Positions 32,658 to 41,910 are shown, counted from the stretch's first letter. The stretch is 64,000 bases of DNA from Nocardioides sp. LHD-245 (GCF_030929495.1 NZ_JAVFWN010000004.1:1-64000), one strand, 5' to 3'. Program-made: numbers and translations. The notes: generated from the letters alone by a model not told the origin.

Positions 32658-33436
32658 GCGCCCGCACCGCCCTCGTCGTCGGCGGCGCCGGCGCGATCGG
32701 AGCCGCCTGCGTGCGGGCCCTCACCGCCGACGGGCTGAGGGTGGTCCTGGCCGACCTGGACGAGTCCGCTGCCGGTCAGGTCGCGGAGCGCACCGGCGCC
32801 GTCGGAGCGGTCGGCATCGACGTCACCTCCGCCGACAGCGTCCGCGACGGCGTACGGCGTGCCGTCGAGATCCTGGACGGCCTCGACGTCGCCGTGAACC
32901 TCGCCGCCATCGGCGGCCCGCCCGTTCGGTTGCACGAGTACGACGACGCCGGCTGGGAGCGGGTCGTCGACGTCAACCTCAACGGCACCTTCCGCTGCCT
33001 GCGCGAGCAGGTGGGGGCGATGCTCGGGACCGCGGGCGCCGCTGCCGGTGCCGGTGCCGGTGGCAGCATCGTGGTGGTCTCCTCGGTCGGTGCCGGCGTC
33101 GGGTTCGCCGGCGCGGCCGCCTACTCGGCCACCAAGCACGCACTGACCGGACTGACCCGATCGGCTGCGCTGGAGTACGCCGGGGACGGCATCCGGATCA
33201 ACGCCGTCGCGCCCGGCTTCGTGGACACCGGGCTGCTGCGCTCTCGCCGTACGGACGAGGAGATCGCCCACCTCGAGTCGGCCCACCCCCTCGGCCGGCT
33301 TGCCACGGTCGAGGAGGTCGCGGCCGTGGTCGCCTTCCTCGCCTCTAGCGCAGCCGGCTTCGTGACGGGCTCCTGCTACGGCGTCGACGGTGGCTTCCTG
33401 GCCGGCAACGCGAACCTGCTGAACCGTCCCGAGTAG
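32654..33436 (+). CDS. Short-chain dehydrogenase/reductase
   Basis: A 260-residue SDR with GGAGAIG cofactor loop, acidic LADLD, catalytic YSATK and the usual 'NAVAPGFVDT' segment. The NNAG motif is changed to NLAA. A Gly/Ala-rich insert (residues about 130-138) precedes the catalytic Ser strand. ATG 32654 overlaps the preceding stop by 4 bases. It ends the region B operon; a hairpin follows at 33443. Confidence 0.85.
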   Translation: MSARTALVVGGAGAIGAACVRALTADGLRVVLADLDESAAGQVAERTGAVGAVGIDVTSADSVRDGVRRAVEILDGLDVAVNLAAIGGPPVRLHEYDDAGWERVVDVNLNGTFRCLREQVGAMLGTAGAAAGAGAGGSIVVVSSVGAGVGFAGAAAYSATKHALTGLTRSAALEYAGDGIRINAVAPGFVDTGLLRSRRTDEEIAHLESAHPLGRLATVEEVAAVVAFLASSAAGFVTGSCYGVDGGFLAGNANLLNRPE

Positions 33437-33442
33437 CCCAGC

Positions 33443-33463
33443 CGCCCGCGCCCCGTGCGGGCG
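33443..33463 (+). terminator. Hairpin after the region B operon
   Basis: CGCCCGC (33443-33449) pairs with GCGGGCG (33457-33463) around a 7-base loop, directly after the SDR stop and facing the convergent HNH gene. There is no U-tract, which is usual for high-GC genomes. Confidence 0.5.
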
Positions 33464-33514
33464 TCTCGATACCGCACCTGCGCTCGTTCAGCGCTGCGGC
33501 GCTACTCGACGACC
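33463..33514. repeat. GTCTCGA...TCGACGACC palindromic element
   Basis: GTCTCGA (33463-33469) and TCGACGACC (33506-33514) form an interrupted inverted repeat with GC-rich, partly self-complementary sequence between. Elements of this kind are scattered between genes in Nocardioides-type genomes. A shorter relative lies on the other side of the HNH gene (34932-34950). Confidence 0.5.
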
Positions 33515-33530
33515 ACGCGGACTCGGCGTT

Positions 33531-34823
33531 CTAGGCTCTTCGGTGGAAGCGGATGTCGCCGTCGGGCAGGGTGTCATGGTCATAGACCTGGTCATGGATC
33601 CGGTGATGATGAAACCCGCACAACAAGATCCCGTTGCCCAGGCTCGTCACCCCACCCAGCGCCCACGGTTGCAGATGATGGGCCTCGCACCACCGAGCCG
33701 GGATCGTGCACCCCTCACCCCGACACACCGGATCACGCAACCGCAGCGCCCTGCGGATCGCCGTGCTGAACAACCGCTGCTTGCGACCCAGGTCCAGGAC
33801 CTCGCTCTCCCCGCCCAGGACGGCGGGGATGACGCCCCCCGTGCACGCCAACCGCCGCGCCTCGGCCGCAGAGATGTCCGTGGTGCCCGTTGGCGACAGC
33901 GGGTTCGTGGTCGTCGCCGCCCCCATCCCCGACAACAACTGCTTGATCCCGATCGTCACGACCACCGACGTCGCGTCCCCGCCCTGGTCGGGCAGCTTCG
34001 ACGGGTCCAGGTGCTCCAACAGGCGACGGAACGCCTCGGCCAACTGCCGGTGTCGCGGCAACCGCACCACATCCGGGTTCGACCCCGCACCGTCGTTCCC
34101 GACGTCGTGCTGGTCGCGCTGGTTGGGGTGGCGGGGATTGGTCCACCCGTCCAGGTACGTCTCGAACCGACCGGCGACCGCATCGGCGACCCGAAGATGG
34201 ATCTTGGTGGTGCCGTCGCCGACGGGGCGGAACCGCACCGAGGCCTTCTCCTCCGCATGCCGCTCTTGCTCCGCCAACCGCCGCGCGTCCTCGGCGTCGG
34301 CGATCTCGGGAGCCGAGACATGCAGAATCGCCCGCCCCAACCGGCGCAGCTCGGCGGGACCGAAGTCCGCGGCCAACCGGATCAGGTCCGCCTCCGCCTG
34401 CTGTTTCACCGCGACCCCGACCCGGTCGGGCAGGTCATCGACACAAGCGGTGATGACCCGCACCTGCTCCAGGTTCACCCCACCCTTGGCGAGCGCGGCA
34501 GCGGTCGCGGTGAACCGATCCGCCACCACAGAGGCCAGCCGCTCCTCGGCTCGCACCCGGGCGGGGTCGGCATGCACGGCTTTGGCGAACCAGCCCGCCA
34601 CATCGCGCGACCCGTGGCTCTCCGCGACGTCACCGGCGACCGCCAGCGTGCGCAGCCGCAGCTCCACGACCTGCGCCTCCAGGCCCGCGAGCTCGGTCAG
34701 CAACCGCTCCTTCTCCCCCGTCGAGAGGTACAGCGGCTGCATGTCCCGCACGCCGGCCAGGGCCTCCCGCGACACCGCCACCGCAGCCGCCAACGGAGCA
34801 GGCGGTGACTGGATGAGGGACAT
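33531..34823 (-). CDS. DUF222/HNH endonuclease-domain protein (13E12 repeat family)
   Basis: A 430-residue protein with an N-terminal DUF222 helical domain (about 40-290). The C-terminal HNH domain (about 375-425) has paired cysteines, 'CEAHHLQPW' and 'CGFHHHRIHD', giving the His/Asn/His metal site. The family is present in many copies in actinobacterial genomes and is suspected to be mobile or recombination-linked, with no proven function. It stands alone, is flanked by GGTCTCGA-type palindromes on both sides and splits two catabolic blocks, so it looks inserted. ATG 34823 gives a normal-length protein. Confidence 0.9.
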   Translation of the reverse strand: MSLIQSPPAPLAAAVAVSREALAGVRDMQPLYLSTGEKERLLTELAGLEAQVVELRLRTLAVAGDVAESHGSRDVAGWFAKAVHADPARVRAEERLASVVADRFTATAAALAKGGVNLEQVRVITACVDDLPDRVGVAVKQQAEADLIRLAADFGPAELRRLGRAILHVSAPEIADAEDARRLAEQERHAEEKASVRFRPVGDGTTKIHLRVADAVAGRFETYLDGWTNPRHPNQRDQHDVGNDGAGSNPDVVRLPRHRQLAEAFRRLLEHLDPSKLPDQGGDATSVVVTIGIKQLLSGMGAATTTNPLSPTGTTDISAAEARRLACTGGVIPAVLGGESEVLDLGRKQRLFSTAIRRALRLRDPVCRGEGCTIPARWCEAHHLQPWALGGVTSLGNGILLCGFHHHRIHDQVYDHDTLPDGDIRFHRRA

Positions 34824-34931
34824 CGGAGCGGCCTTCCCGATCGGCTTCGGCGTACGCCGATCCTCTCAAGCGGCTCCGACACGAAGGCCCTTCTCACACT
34901 GAGCTGTGGAGACAGGCTCGACTCTGACAGG

Positions 34932-34950
34932 GGTCTCGACAGGCTCGACC
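34932..34950. repeat. GGTCTCGA...TCGACC palindromic element
   Basis: GGTCTCGACAGGCTCGACC is an interrupted palindrome upstream of the HNH gene. A degenerate copy (GACAGGCTCGACTC, 34911-34924) precedes it. With the element at 33463-33514 it brackets the HNH gene. The rest of 34824-34961 shows nothing else recognisable. Confidence 0.5.
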
Positions 34951-34961
34951 TACGGTTGGCG

Positions 34962-35906
34962 TCAGGGATAGCGGGCGACGAGGCGGCCGGTGACGTCACC
35001 CCGGCGCAGCCGGTCGAGCGCGGCCGGGATGTCGTCGAAGCCGATCGGCTCGAGGGCGGGGGAGAGGTCGCCCGAGGCGAACATCTCGTACACCGCGGCG
35101 ATGTCCTCGACGGTCCCGCCACGGGAGCCGAGCAGGGTGACCTGCTTGAGGATCAGGGCGTTGGTCGAGATCGTCGACTCCAGGCGACCCATCCCGACCT
35201 GCACCACGCGCCCGAAGTCGCGCACGGTCTCGATCGCGGCGGCGGTGGTGGTGCCGAACCCGGCGAAGTCCACGATCAGGTCGAGACCGACGTCGGCGAA
35301 GGCGGTGACGTCGGCGGCGACCTCGGTGACACCGAGCTCGCGCGCCATCGGCCACAGCGACTGCTTGGGCTCGGCGGCGTACACCTCCGCCCCGCGGAGC
35401 ACCGCGATCCGCGCGCCCACCTGCCCCAGGCCGCCGAGGCCGATGATGCCGACCTTGTCGCCGGCGGCGACCTCGCCGCGCACCACCACGGCCCGGTACG
35501 GCGCCCGGCCGGCGTCGGTGCCCGCGGCGGCCAGCTCGAAGGAGAGCCCCTCGGGGACGCGGACGAGGTCGGGCGGGTCCGCGACGACGTACGGCCCGTA
35601 GCCGCCGTCGCGGCCGAGTCCTGGCCGGGTGCTGCCGGCGGGGTTCACGGCGACCCGGTCGCCGACGGCCCAGCCGTCGACCCCGACCCCGACGGCGGCG
35701 ATCACGCCGGCGACCTCGTGGCCGAGGGTCAGCGGGAACGGACCGAGCCGGGCGGTCCAGGTGGCGTCGTCGAGGATCCCGACGTCGGTGTGGCACAGGC
35801 CGGCCGCGCGCACGGCCACCAGCACCTCGCCGGGACCGGCGACCGGCTCGGGGAGGTCGGTCAGGCGCAGCGGCTCGCCGGTGCCCGTCATCTGCCAGGC
35901 ACGCAT
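34962..35906 (-). CDS. Medium-chain alcohol dehydrogenase/zinc-type oxidoreductase
   Basis: A 314-residue protein with 'GLCHTD' and 'GHEVAG' for the catalytic metal and 'IIGLGGLGQVGARIA' for NAD(P). The four-cysteine structural zinc loop of classical alcohol dehydrogenases is missing, the region reading 'NPAGSTRPGLGRDGG', so it is a shortened zinc-type member. ATG 35906 begins at 'MRAWQMTG', the usual N-terminus. It is the last gene of a minus-strand operon with hydratase, SDR and thiolase. Confidence 0.85.
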   Translation of the reverse strand: MRAWQMTGTGEPLRLTDLPEPVAGPGEVLVAVRAAGLCHTDVGILDDATWTARLGPFPLTLGHEVAGVIAAVGVGVDGWAVGDRVAVNPAGSTRPGLGRDGGYGPYVVADPPDLVRVPEGLSFELAAAGTDAGRAPYRAVVVRGEVAAGDKVGIIGLGGLGQVGARIAVLRGAEVYAAEPKQSLWPMARELGVTEVAADVTAFADVGLDLIVDFAGFGTTTAAAIETVRDFGRVVQVGMGRLESTISTNALILKQVTLLGSRGGTVEDIAAVYEMFASGDLSPALEPIGFDDIPAALDRLRRGDVTGRLVARYP

Positions 35907-35914
35907 CGTCGCGC

Positions 35915-36682
35915 TCAGCGGCCCGTCCAGCGGGGCGCGCGCTTCTCGACGAAGGCGAGTGCGCCCTCCTGGGCGTCGGCGGACTCGCGGACCGGGTTCA
36001 CGAAGGCCTCCTGACGGTCGAACATCTCGGTCAGCGGCCAGTCGGCCGACCGGACCAGCACCTGCTTGGAGGCGGCGAGGGCGAGGGGCGCGTTCGCAGC
36101 GACCTCGTCGGCGAGGTCGAGCGCGGCGGCCAGCGCCTGCCCGGGCTCGGTGAGCCGGTTGACCAGGTGGACCTCGGCAGCGTCGGGTGCCGGCCACATG
36201 CGCCCGGTCAGGACCAGCTCCATCGCCAGGTGGTACGGGATCCGGTGCTGCAGGCGCAGCAGGCCGCCGGCCGCGGCGGTGAGGCCGCGCTTCACCTCGG
36301 GCAGCCCGAACCTCGCCGCGGACGAGGCGACGACGAGGTCGCAGGACAGCACGATCTCGAAGCCTCCGGCGAGCGCGTAGCCCTCGACGGCGGCGATCAC
36401 GGGCTTGGTCGGCGGTCGCCTCACGATGCCGGCGAAGCCGCGACCCTCGACGACGGGGCGCTCGCCGCGGGCGAAGCCCTTGAGGTCCATGCCCGCACAG
36501 AACGTGCCGCCGGCGCCCGTGATCACCGCGACGCTGAGGTCCGCGCGGTCGTCCAGGAGCTGGAGCGCGTCGGCGATCCGGTGCGCCATCGCCATGGACA
36601 TGGCGTTCTTCGACTCGGGCCGGTTCATGGTCAGCACGAGGACGCGGCCCCGCTCCTCGACGAGCAGGTCGGTGTCGGTCAC
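35915..36682 (-). CDS. Enoyl-CoA hydratase (crotonase family)
   Basis: A 255-residue crotonase with oxyanion segments 'GAGGTFCAGMDL' and 'GYALAGGFEIVLSCD'. Both hydratase glutamates are present, in 'GGFEI' and 'LPEVKRG', so true hydration of an enoyl-CoA is likely. GTG 36682 has a strong GGAGGAG SD; an alternative ATG at 36703 overlaps the SDR stop (ATGA) but has no SD and adds 7 residues. It would supply 3-hydroxyacyl-CoA to the SDR encoded upstream. Confidence 0.87.
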   Translation of the reverse strand: MTDTDLLVEERGRVLVLTMNRPESKNAMSMAMAHRIADALQLLDDRADLSVAVITGAGGTFCAGMDLKGFARGERPVVEGRGFAGIVRRPPTKPVIAAVEGYALAGGFEIVLSCDLVVASSAARFGLPEVKRGLTAAAGGLLRLQHRIPYHLAMELVLTGRMWPAPDAAEVHLVNRLTEPGQALAAALDLADEVAANAPLALAASKQVLVRSADWPLTEMFDRQEAFVNPVRESADAQEGALAFVEKRAPRWTGR

Positions 36683-36699
36683 GATGCTCTCCTCCGTGG

Positions 36700-37458
36700 T
36701 CATCGCGGGCTCATCCGGATCGCGCCGTCGAGGCGGATCGTCTCGCCGTTGAGGTAGGGGTTCTGGACGATCTGCTCGGCGAGCAGGGCGAACTCGTCGG
36801 GCTGGCCGAGCCGGGCGGGGTTCGGGACCTGCGCGCCGAGGCCGTCCCGGATCTCCTGCGAGAAGCGGGCCAGGATCGGGGTGTCGAAGACGCCGGGCGC
36901 GATCGTGTTCACCCGGATGCCCTTGGTGGCCAGGTCCCGTGCGGCGACGAGAGTCATCCCCACGACGCCGGCCTTCGCCGAGGCGTAGGGGATCTGGCCG
37001 ATCTGGCCCTCCCATGCGGCGACCGACGCGGTCAGCACGCACACGCCGCGCTCGCCGTCGACCGGCTCGTTCGCGGCCATCCGCGCGGCCGCCAGGCGCA
37101 GCACGTTGAAGGTGCCGACGAGATTGATGTCGATCAGCTGCCGGTAGAGGTCGAGGTCGCCGGCCGAGCCGTCCCGGTTGACGAGGCGGACCGTGCCGCC
37201 CTTGCCGGCGCAGTGCACCAGCGCCCGCAGGGGGCCCCGCTCGACGGCCAGGTCGAGCGCGGCGTCGACGCGCTGCGCGTCGGTGACGTCCGCGGCCGCG
37301 TACGATCCACCGACCTCCTCGGCGAGCTCCTTGCCGAGCTGCTCGTTGAGGTCGAGGACGACGACATGGGCGCCCGCGCGGGCCAGTCGCCGCGCGGTCG
37401 CGGCGCCGAGGCCGGACGCGCCGCCGGTGACGAGGACCGAGGCTCCGGTGAGGTCCAC
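36700..37458 (-). CDS. SDR, 3-hydroxyacyl-CoA dehydrogenase type II-like
   Basis: A 252-residue SDR with TGGASGLG, acidic VLDLN, catalytic YASAK and the '[19 protein letters not shown]' segment with '[10 protein letters not shown]', typical of the HSD17B10/3-hydroxyacyl-CoA dehydrogenase type II group. NNAG reads HCAG. It oxidises a 3-hydroxyacyl-CoA to the 3-keto form for the thiolase next door. A close paralogue lies at 62967-63728, both ending in '[14 protein letters not shown]'. Confidence 0.88.
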   Translation of the reverse strand: MDLTGASVLVTGGASGLGAATARRLARAGAHVVVLDLNEQLGKELAEEVGGSYAAADVTDAQRVDAALDLAVERGPLRALVHCAGKGGTVRLVNRDGSAGDLDLYRQLIDINLVGTFNVLRLAAARMAANEPVDGERGVCVLTASVAAWEGQIGQIPYASAKAGVVGMTLVAARDLATKGIRVNTIAPGVFDTPILARFSQEIRDGLGAQVPNPARLGQPDEFALLAEQIVQNPYLNGETIRLDGAIRMSPR

Positions 37459-37483
37459 AGTGTTCTCCTTCGGGTGGGCGGGC

Positions 37484-38680
37484 TCAGAGCCGCTCGAGGA
37501 TGGTGGCGTTGGCCATGCCGCCGGCCTCGCACATGAGCTGGAGGCCGAGGCGCTGGTCGTTGTCCTCCAACGCGTGCAGCAGGGTGGTCATCAGCCGCGC
37601 TCCGGACGCGCCGAGGGCGTGACCCAGCGCGATCGCACCGCCGCGGGGGTTGACCCGCGCGGGATCGACGTCGAACTCGGCCTGCCACGCGAGGGGGACC
37701 GAGGCGAAGGCCTCGTTGAGCTCGATGTGGTCGAGGTCGCCGACCGAGAGTCCGGCCCGCTCCAGCACCCGATGCGTGGCGGGGATGGGGCCGGTCAGCA
37801 TGAGCAGCGGGTCGTCGCCGACCACCGCCATGCTGTGGATCCGCGCTCGGGGGGCGAGCCCGAGCTGCTCGGCACGCTGGGCGGACATGAGGAGCAGGGC
37901 GCTCGCCCCGTCGGTGATCTGCGAGGAGTTGCCGGCGGTGACCGACCAGTCGATCTCGGGGAAGCGGGCGCCGAGCTCGGCGGTCTCGAAGACCGTCCTC
38001 AGCCCGGCCAGCCGCTCGGCGGTCGTGCCGCGGCGGATCGTCTCGTCGCGGTCCACGACACCCGCCGGTGTCGTGACTGCGATCACCTCGCGGTCGAACG
38101 CCCCCGAGTCCTGCGCCGCCGCTGCCAGCTCGTGGGAGCGCACGGCGTACTCGTCGAGCTCGGTGCGGGAGAGCTTCCAGCGAGCGGCCACCAGCTCGGC
38201 GGCGACCCCCTGGGACACCAGTCCGGGGGCGAAGCGCTCGGCCACCCGCGCGCCGTACGGGTCGGCGCCCATCCGGGCCGAGCCCATGACGACCCGGCTC
38301 ATGGACTCCACGCCGCCGGCGACGATGACATCGGCCTGGCCGGACGCGATGGCCTGCGCGGCGAAGTGCACGGCCTGCTGGCTCGACCCGCACTTGCGGT
38401 CGATGGTGGTCGCCGGGACGTGCGGGGGCAGGCCCGCGCCCAGCCAGGCCATCCGGCCGGGAGTGGCGGACTGCTCGCCGACCTGGGACACGCAGCCGAC
38501 GATCACGTCGTCCACGGTCGCCGGGTCGAGGGCTGGGGAGCGGTCGAGCAGGGTCTCGATCGTCTGGGAGAGGAGGTCGACGGGGTGGAGGCCGGCGAGC
38601 GCACCGTCGGGCTTGCCCCGACCGCTGGGCGTGCGTACGGCATCGACGACGACGACGTCGGAGAGGTAGCGTCCAGTCAC
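37484..38680 (-). CDS. Acetyl-CoA acyltransferase (thiolase)
   Basis: A 398-residue thiolase that cleaves a 3-ketoacyl-CoA. The nucleophile is Cys97 in 'DRKCGSSQQA', 'GGAIALGHALGASG' holds the His, and 'MCEAGGMAN' the second Cys. GTG 38680 is the only plausible start and lacks an SD, so translation may be leaderless from the AT-rich region upstream. First gene of the thiolase-SDR-hydratase-dehydrogenase operon. A paralogue is at 58388-59587. Confidence 0.92.
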   Translation of the reverse strand: MTGRYLSDVVVVDAVRTPSGRGKPDGALAGLHPVDLLSQTIETLLDRSPALDPATVDDVIVGCVSQVGEQSATPGRMAWLGAGLPPHVPATTIDRKCGSSQQAVHFAAQAIASGQADVIVAGGVESMSRVVMGSARMGADPYGARVAERFAPGLVSQGVAAELVAARWKLSRTELDEYAVRSHELAAAAQDSGAFDREVIAVTTPAGVVDRDETIRRGTTAERLAGLRTVFETAELGARFPEIDWSVTAGNSSQITDGASALLLMSAQRAEQLGLAPRARIHSMAVVGDDPLLMLTGPIPATHRVLERAGLSVGDLDHIELNEAFASVPLAWQAEFDVDPARVNPRGGAIALGHALGASGARLMTTLLHALEDNDQRLGLQLMCEAGGMANATILERL

Positions 38681-38694
38681 CCCTAATGCTTATC

Positions 38695-38758
38695 ATGATA
38701 TTCATCAAGTGTCACGAGGCCTTGACATCCGCCCGGGTGACGAATCTAGGATAATGAT
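38695..38758. promoter_or_regulatory. Divergent promoter/operator region
   Basis: This lies between the divergent thiolase and acyl-CoA dehydrogenase genes. For the plus strand, TTGACA (38722-38727) and TAGGAT (38747-38752), 19 bases apart, fit -35/-10. AATCTAGGATAATGAT (38743-38758) matches 15 of 16 bases at 11791-11806. The palindrome ATGATATTCAT (38695-38705) is identical to 11802-11812 and sits over the minus-strand promoter. Confidence 0.55.
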
Positions 38759-38780
38759 TACAACCGTGAAGGAGGATGTC

Positions 38781-39935
38781 GTGCCGAACGACGAGTACGC
38801 GGAGGTCCGGCGGCTCGCCGCTCAGGTCGCCCGCGACGTGTACGGGCCGGTGGCCGAGGAGATGGACGTCAACCGCACGCCCGTGTCCCGCGAGCAGCGC
38901 ATGCAGCTGGGCGAGCTCGGGTTCCTCGGCATCGCCCACCCCGAGGAGTACGGCGGCTCCGGTGCCCCGCTCGCCCAGGCGCTGGTGGTGGTGGAGGAGT
39001 TCGCCAAGGTGTGCCGTCCGGCGGCCTTCCAGATCTTCGAGGCCAACACCGGCCCCGCCCAGGTGGTCAACCACCTCGGCACCGAGGAGCAGAAGCGGCG
39101 GTGGCTCCCGGCGATCATCTCCGGCGAGCGGACCATGGCCGTCGGCATCTCGGAGCCCGACGCCGGCTCGGCGGCCACCGACATGCGCACGACCGCGAAG
39201 GTCACCAACGGCACCGTCGTGGTCAACGGCAACAAGCGCTGGATCTCCAACGGCGGCGAGGCCGACCAGTACGTCGTGTACTGCCGCCTCTCCGACGCAC
39301 CCGGGGCCAAGGGCATCGGCGCGGTCGTCGTCGACAAGGGGGCACCCGGCTTCTCGTTCGGAGCCAGTGAGCGCCTGATGGGCTTCCGCGGCATTCCCTC
39401 GGCCGACCTCTACTTCGACAACGTCGAGGTGCCCGAGTCGAACATCATCGTTCCCGCGGGCGGCTTCGGCAGGCTCTTCGGCGTCTTCTCCATCGAGCGG
39501 ATGGGCAACACCACCATGAGCCTGGCGATCGGGCAGGCTGCGCTCGACCGGACGCTCAAGTACGTCGAGGAGCGCGAGCAGTTCGGCAAGCCGCTCATCG
39601 AGTTCCAGAGCATCCAGGTGATGGTCGCCGACATGGTGCTGCAGGTGGAGGCCGCGCGCCTCCTGCGCGACCAGGCGGCCGCGTCGGTGGACGCGCGGGG
39701 CATGCCCGACGCGCTCAAGGTGTCGCTCGCCAAGTGCACGGCCAACGAGATGGCCAAGCGGGTCACCGACCTCGCCATGCAGATCCACGGCGGCAACGGC
39801 TACACCGAGGAGTACGGCATCGAGCGGCTCCACCGTGACGCCCACGGCTGGGCGATCGCCGGTGGCACGCCCACCATGCAGCGCATCCGGATCGTCTCCG
39901 AGGTGCTCGGCCGCAAGTTCGACCAGCGCCGCTGA
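38781..39935 (+). CDS. Acyl-CoA dehydrogenase
   Basis: A 384-residue FAD enzyme that makes an enoyl-CoA. Features: 'VGISEPDAGSAATDM', 'KRWISNGGEADQYV', 'REQFGKPLIEFQ' and 'QIHGGNGYTEEYGIERLHRD'. The C-terminal Tyr-Glu-Gly-Thr site reads 'AIAGGTPTM', so the base is probably the Glu of 'SIERMG', as in isovaleryl-CoA dehydrogenase-type members. GTG 38781 is preferred for its GGAGGA SD; in-frame GTG 38766 and ATG 38754 lie closer to the -10. It starts the plus-strand operon to 42711. Confidence 0.88.
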   Translation: MPNDEYAEVRRLAAQVARDVYGPVAEEMDVNRTPVSREQRMQLGELGFLGIAHPEEYGGSGAPLAQALVVVEEFAKVCRPAAFQIFEANTGPAQVVNHLGTEEQKRRWLPAIISGERTMAVGISEPDAGSAATDMRTTAKVTNGTVVVNGNKRWISNGGEADQYVVYCRLSDAPGAKGIGAVVVDKGAPGFSFGASERLMGFRGIPSADLYFDNVEVPESNIIVPAGGFGRLFGVFSIERMGNTTMSLAIGQAALDRTLKYVEEREQFGKPLIEFQSIQVMVADMVLQVEAARLLRDQAAASVDARGMPDALKVSLAKCTANEMAKRVTDLAMQIHGGNGYTEEYGIERLHRDAHGWAIAGGTPTMQRIRIVSEVLGRKFDQRR

Positions 39936-39987
39936 TGATCACCGGCCGACCCGTGACTGCCGCGGACGCGGCAGGGAGGATGGACCC

Positions 39988-41115
39988 ATGTTCGACCTGA
40001 CCCCGGAGCACCGGGAGATCCAGGCCGCGGCACGCGCGCTGGCCGCTGCCGTCGAGCCGTTCGCCGACGAGGCGGACGAGTACGTCGAGGTGCACCCGAA
40101 GGTGCGCGCGCTGCTCGCCGAGAGCGGGCTCGCCCGCCACGTCGTCCCGGCGCAGTACGGCGGCGTGAGCGAGGTGCTCGACCCGCTCACCATCGCGGTG
40201 GTCCGCGAGGCGCTGATGTACTCCTCCGCCCACCTGGACTCGATGTTCGGGATGCAGGGCGTCGGCAGCTACTCGCTGTCGGTCGGCGGCTCGGACGAGC
40301 TCAGGGCGCAGTGGCTGCCGAAGGTCGCCTCGCTCGAGGCCATCGCGGGCCTGGCGCTGACCGAGCCCGACGTCGGCTCGGACCTGCGCGCGGTCTCCAC
40401 CACGATGGTGGTCGACGGTGACGAGCTCGTCGTCAACGGCAGGAAGTCGTTCATCACCAACGGCGGCGCGGCCGACTTCTACTGCACCCTGGTGCGCGAG
40501 GGCGAGGGCTGGTCGATGGTGCTCGTGCCCGCCGGCAGCGCCGGCCTGAGCATCGAGCGCGGCGCGGACCTCATCGCGCCCCACATCCTCGGCGAGCTCA
40601 CCTTCACCGACGTCCGGGTGCCGTCCGGCAACCGCCTGGGCGTGCCTGGCAAGGCGTTCTCCCTCATGCTCCAGACCCTCGCCGTCTTCCGCGTCACCGT
40701 GGCCGCGTCCGGCGTGGGCCTGGCCCAGGCGGCTCTCGACGAGGCGAAGGCGCACGCGCTGGCCCGTGAGCAGTTCGGCAAGCCGCTCATCGAGCTCGGT
40801 GCCGTCGCGCAGAAGCTCGCCCAGTCCTGGACCGACGTCGAGGCCGCGCGCGCCTTCGTCTACCGGGCGGCGGCCCTGGCCAAGAGCGATCCGCTGGGCC
40901 ACCTCGACTACTCGTCGATGGCCAAGGTGCATGCCACCGAGGCGGCCGCGGCCGTCGTCGACCGTTCGGTGCAGACGATGGGTCGCTTCGGCCTGGTCCG
41001 TGGTTCGAAGATCGAACGGCTCTACCGCAACGCGCGGCCGCTGCGCGTCTACGAGGGCGCGACCGAGGTGCTGCTCGACTCGCTGGCCCGGCGCCTGGCG
41101 AAGGGTGCCCGCTGA
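39988..41115 (+). CDS. Acyl-CoA dehydrogenase
   Basis: A 375-residue family member with 'LALTEPDVGSDLRA', 'RKSFITNGGAADFY' and 'REQFGKPLIELGAV'. The catalytic Glu356 is present in 'RVYEGATEVL', the position used by short- and medium-chain enzymes. It therefore differs in active-site type from the upstream dehydrogenase and may act on a different intermediate. ATG 39988 has a GGGAGGA SD. The SDR gene starts at its stop (TGATG). Confidence 0.9.
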   Translation: MFDLTPEHREIQAAARALAAAVEPFADEADEYVEVHPKVRALLAESGLARHVVPAQYGGVSEVLDPLTIAVVREALMYSSAHLDSMFGMQGVGSYSLSVGGSDELRAQWLPKVASLEAIAGLALTEPDVGSDLRAVSTTMVVDGDELVVNGRKSFITNGGAADFYCTLVREGEGWSMVLVPAGSAGLSIERGADLIAPHILGELTFTDVRVPSGNRLGVPGKAFSLMLQTLAVFRVTVAASGVGLAQAALDEAKAHALAREQFGKPLIELGAVAQKLAQSWTDVEAARAFVYRAAALAKSDPLGHLDYSSMAKVHATEAAAAVVDRSVQTMGRFGLVRGSKIERLYRNARPLRVYEGATEVLLDSLARRLAKGAR

Positions 41116-41864
41116 TGGATCTCCGGCTCACCGGCACGGTCGTCCTCGTCACCGGCGCGAGCCGCGGTCTCGGCGCGGCGATGGCGATCGCCCTGGCGAG
41201 GGAAGGGGCGTACGTCGTCGCCACGGCGCGCTCCGAGGACAGCCTCGCGGAGGTCGCCGCGCAGGGGGAGGGCCGGATCTCGACCATCGCGGCCGACATG
41301 CGTGACGAGTCCTCGGTGCGGGCGATCGTGCCCGAGGTGATCGGGCGGCACGGCCGGGTCGACGGCCTCGTCAACAACGCCGGGATCGCCCCGGCCGGCA
41401 AGTTCGCCACGCAGGACCCCGCGGTCTGGACGGACGCGCTCGCCGTCAACGTGGTCGCGCCGATGCTCCTCGCGCAGGCGGCCGGAGTCCACATGATCGA
41501 GCAGGGCGGCGGCCGCATCGTCAACATCGCCTCCACGACCGGACTGCGGGGCAAGCCCTACCTCGTGCCGTACTCCACCTCCAAGGGGGCCGTGGTCCGC
41601 TTCACCGAGGCGCTCGCCGCCGAGTGGGCGGCCAAGAACGTGCAGGTCAACTGCATCGCCCCCGGAGCGTTCGTCACCGACGCGCAGAAGGCGGTGACCG
41701 AGTCGCCGGAGCTGCACGCCAAGCGGATCGCGAAGATCCCCGCCGGCCGGATGGCGGACCCGTCCGAGCTGGTGCCGCTGGCCTGCCTGCTCGTCTCCCC
41801 GCTGTCGTCGTTCACCACCGGAGCGACCTTCGTGGTCGACGGTGGCGAGTCCGGCAAGCTCTGA
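41115..41864 (+). CDS. Short-chain dehydrogenase/reductase
   Basis: A 249-residue classical SDR with TGASRGLG, NNAG, catalytic YSTSK and 'VNCIAPGAFVTD'. The Arg in the glycine loop and 'ATARSED' after beta-2 suggest NADP(H). Co-transcribed with two acyl-CoA dehydrogenases. It probably handles a hydroxyl on the acyl chain or ring; substrate unknown. Confidence 0.87.
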   Translation: MDLRLTGTVVLVTGASRGLGAAMAIALAREGAYVVATARSEDSLAEVAAQGEGRISTIAADMRDESSVRAIVPEVIGRHGRVDGLVNNAGIAPAGKFATQDPAVWTDALAVNVVAPMLLAQAAGVHMIEQGGGRIVNIASTTGLRGKPYLVPYSTSKGAVVRFTEALAAEWAAKNVQVNCIAPGAFVTDAQKAVTESPELHAKRIAKIPAGRMADPSELVPLACLLVSPLSSFTTGATFVVDGGESGKL

Positions 41865-41910
41865 GAACACGTTCTGAGCTCCCGCACGTCCTCCTCGAAA
41901 GGCATCCCGC

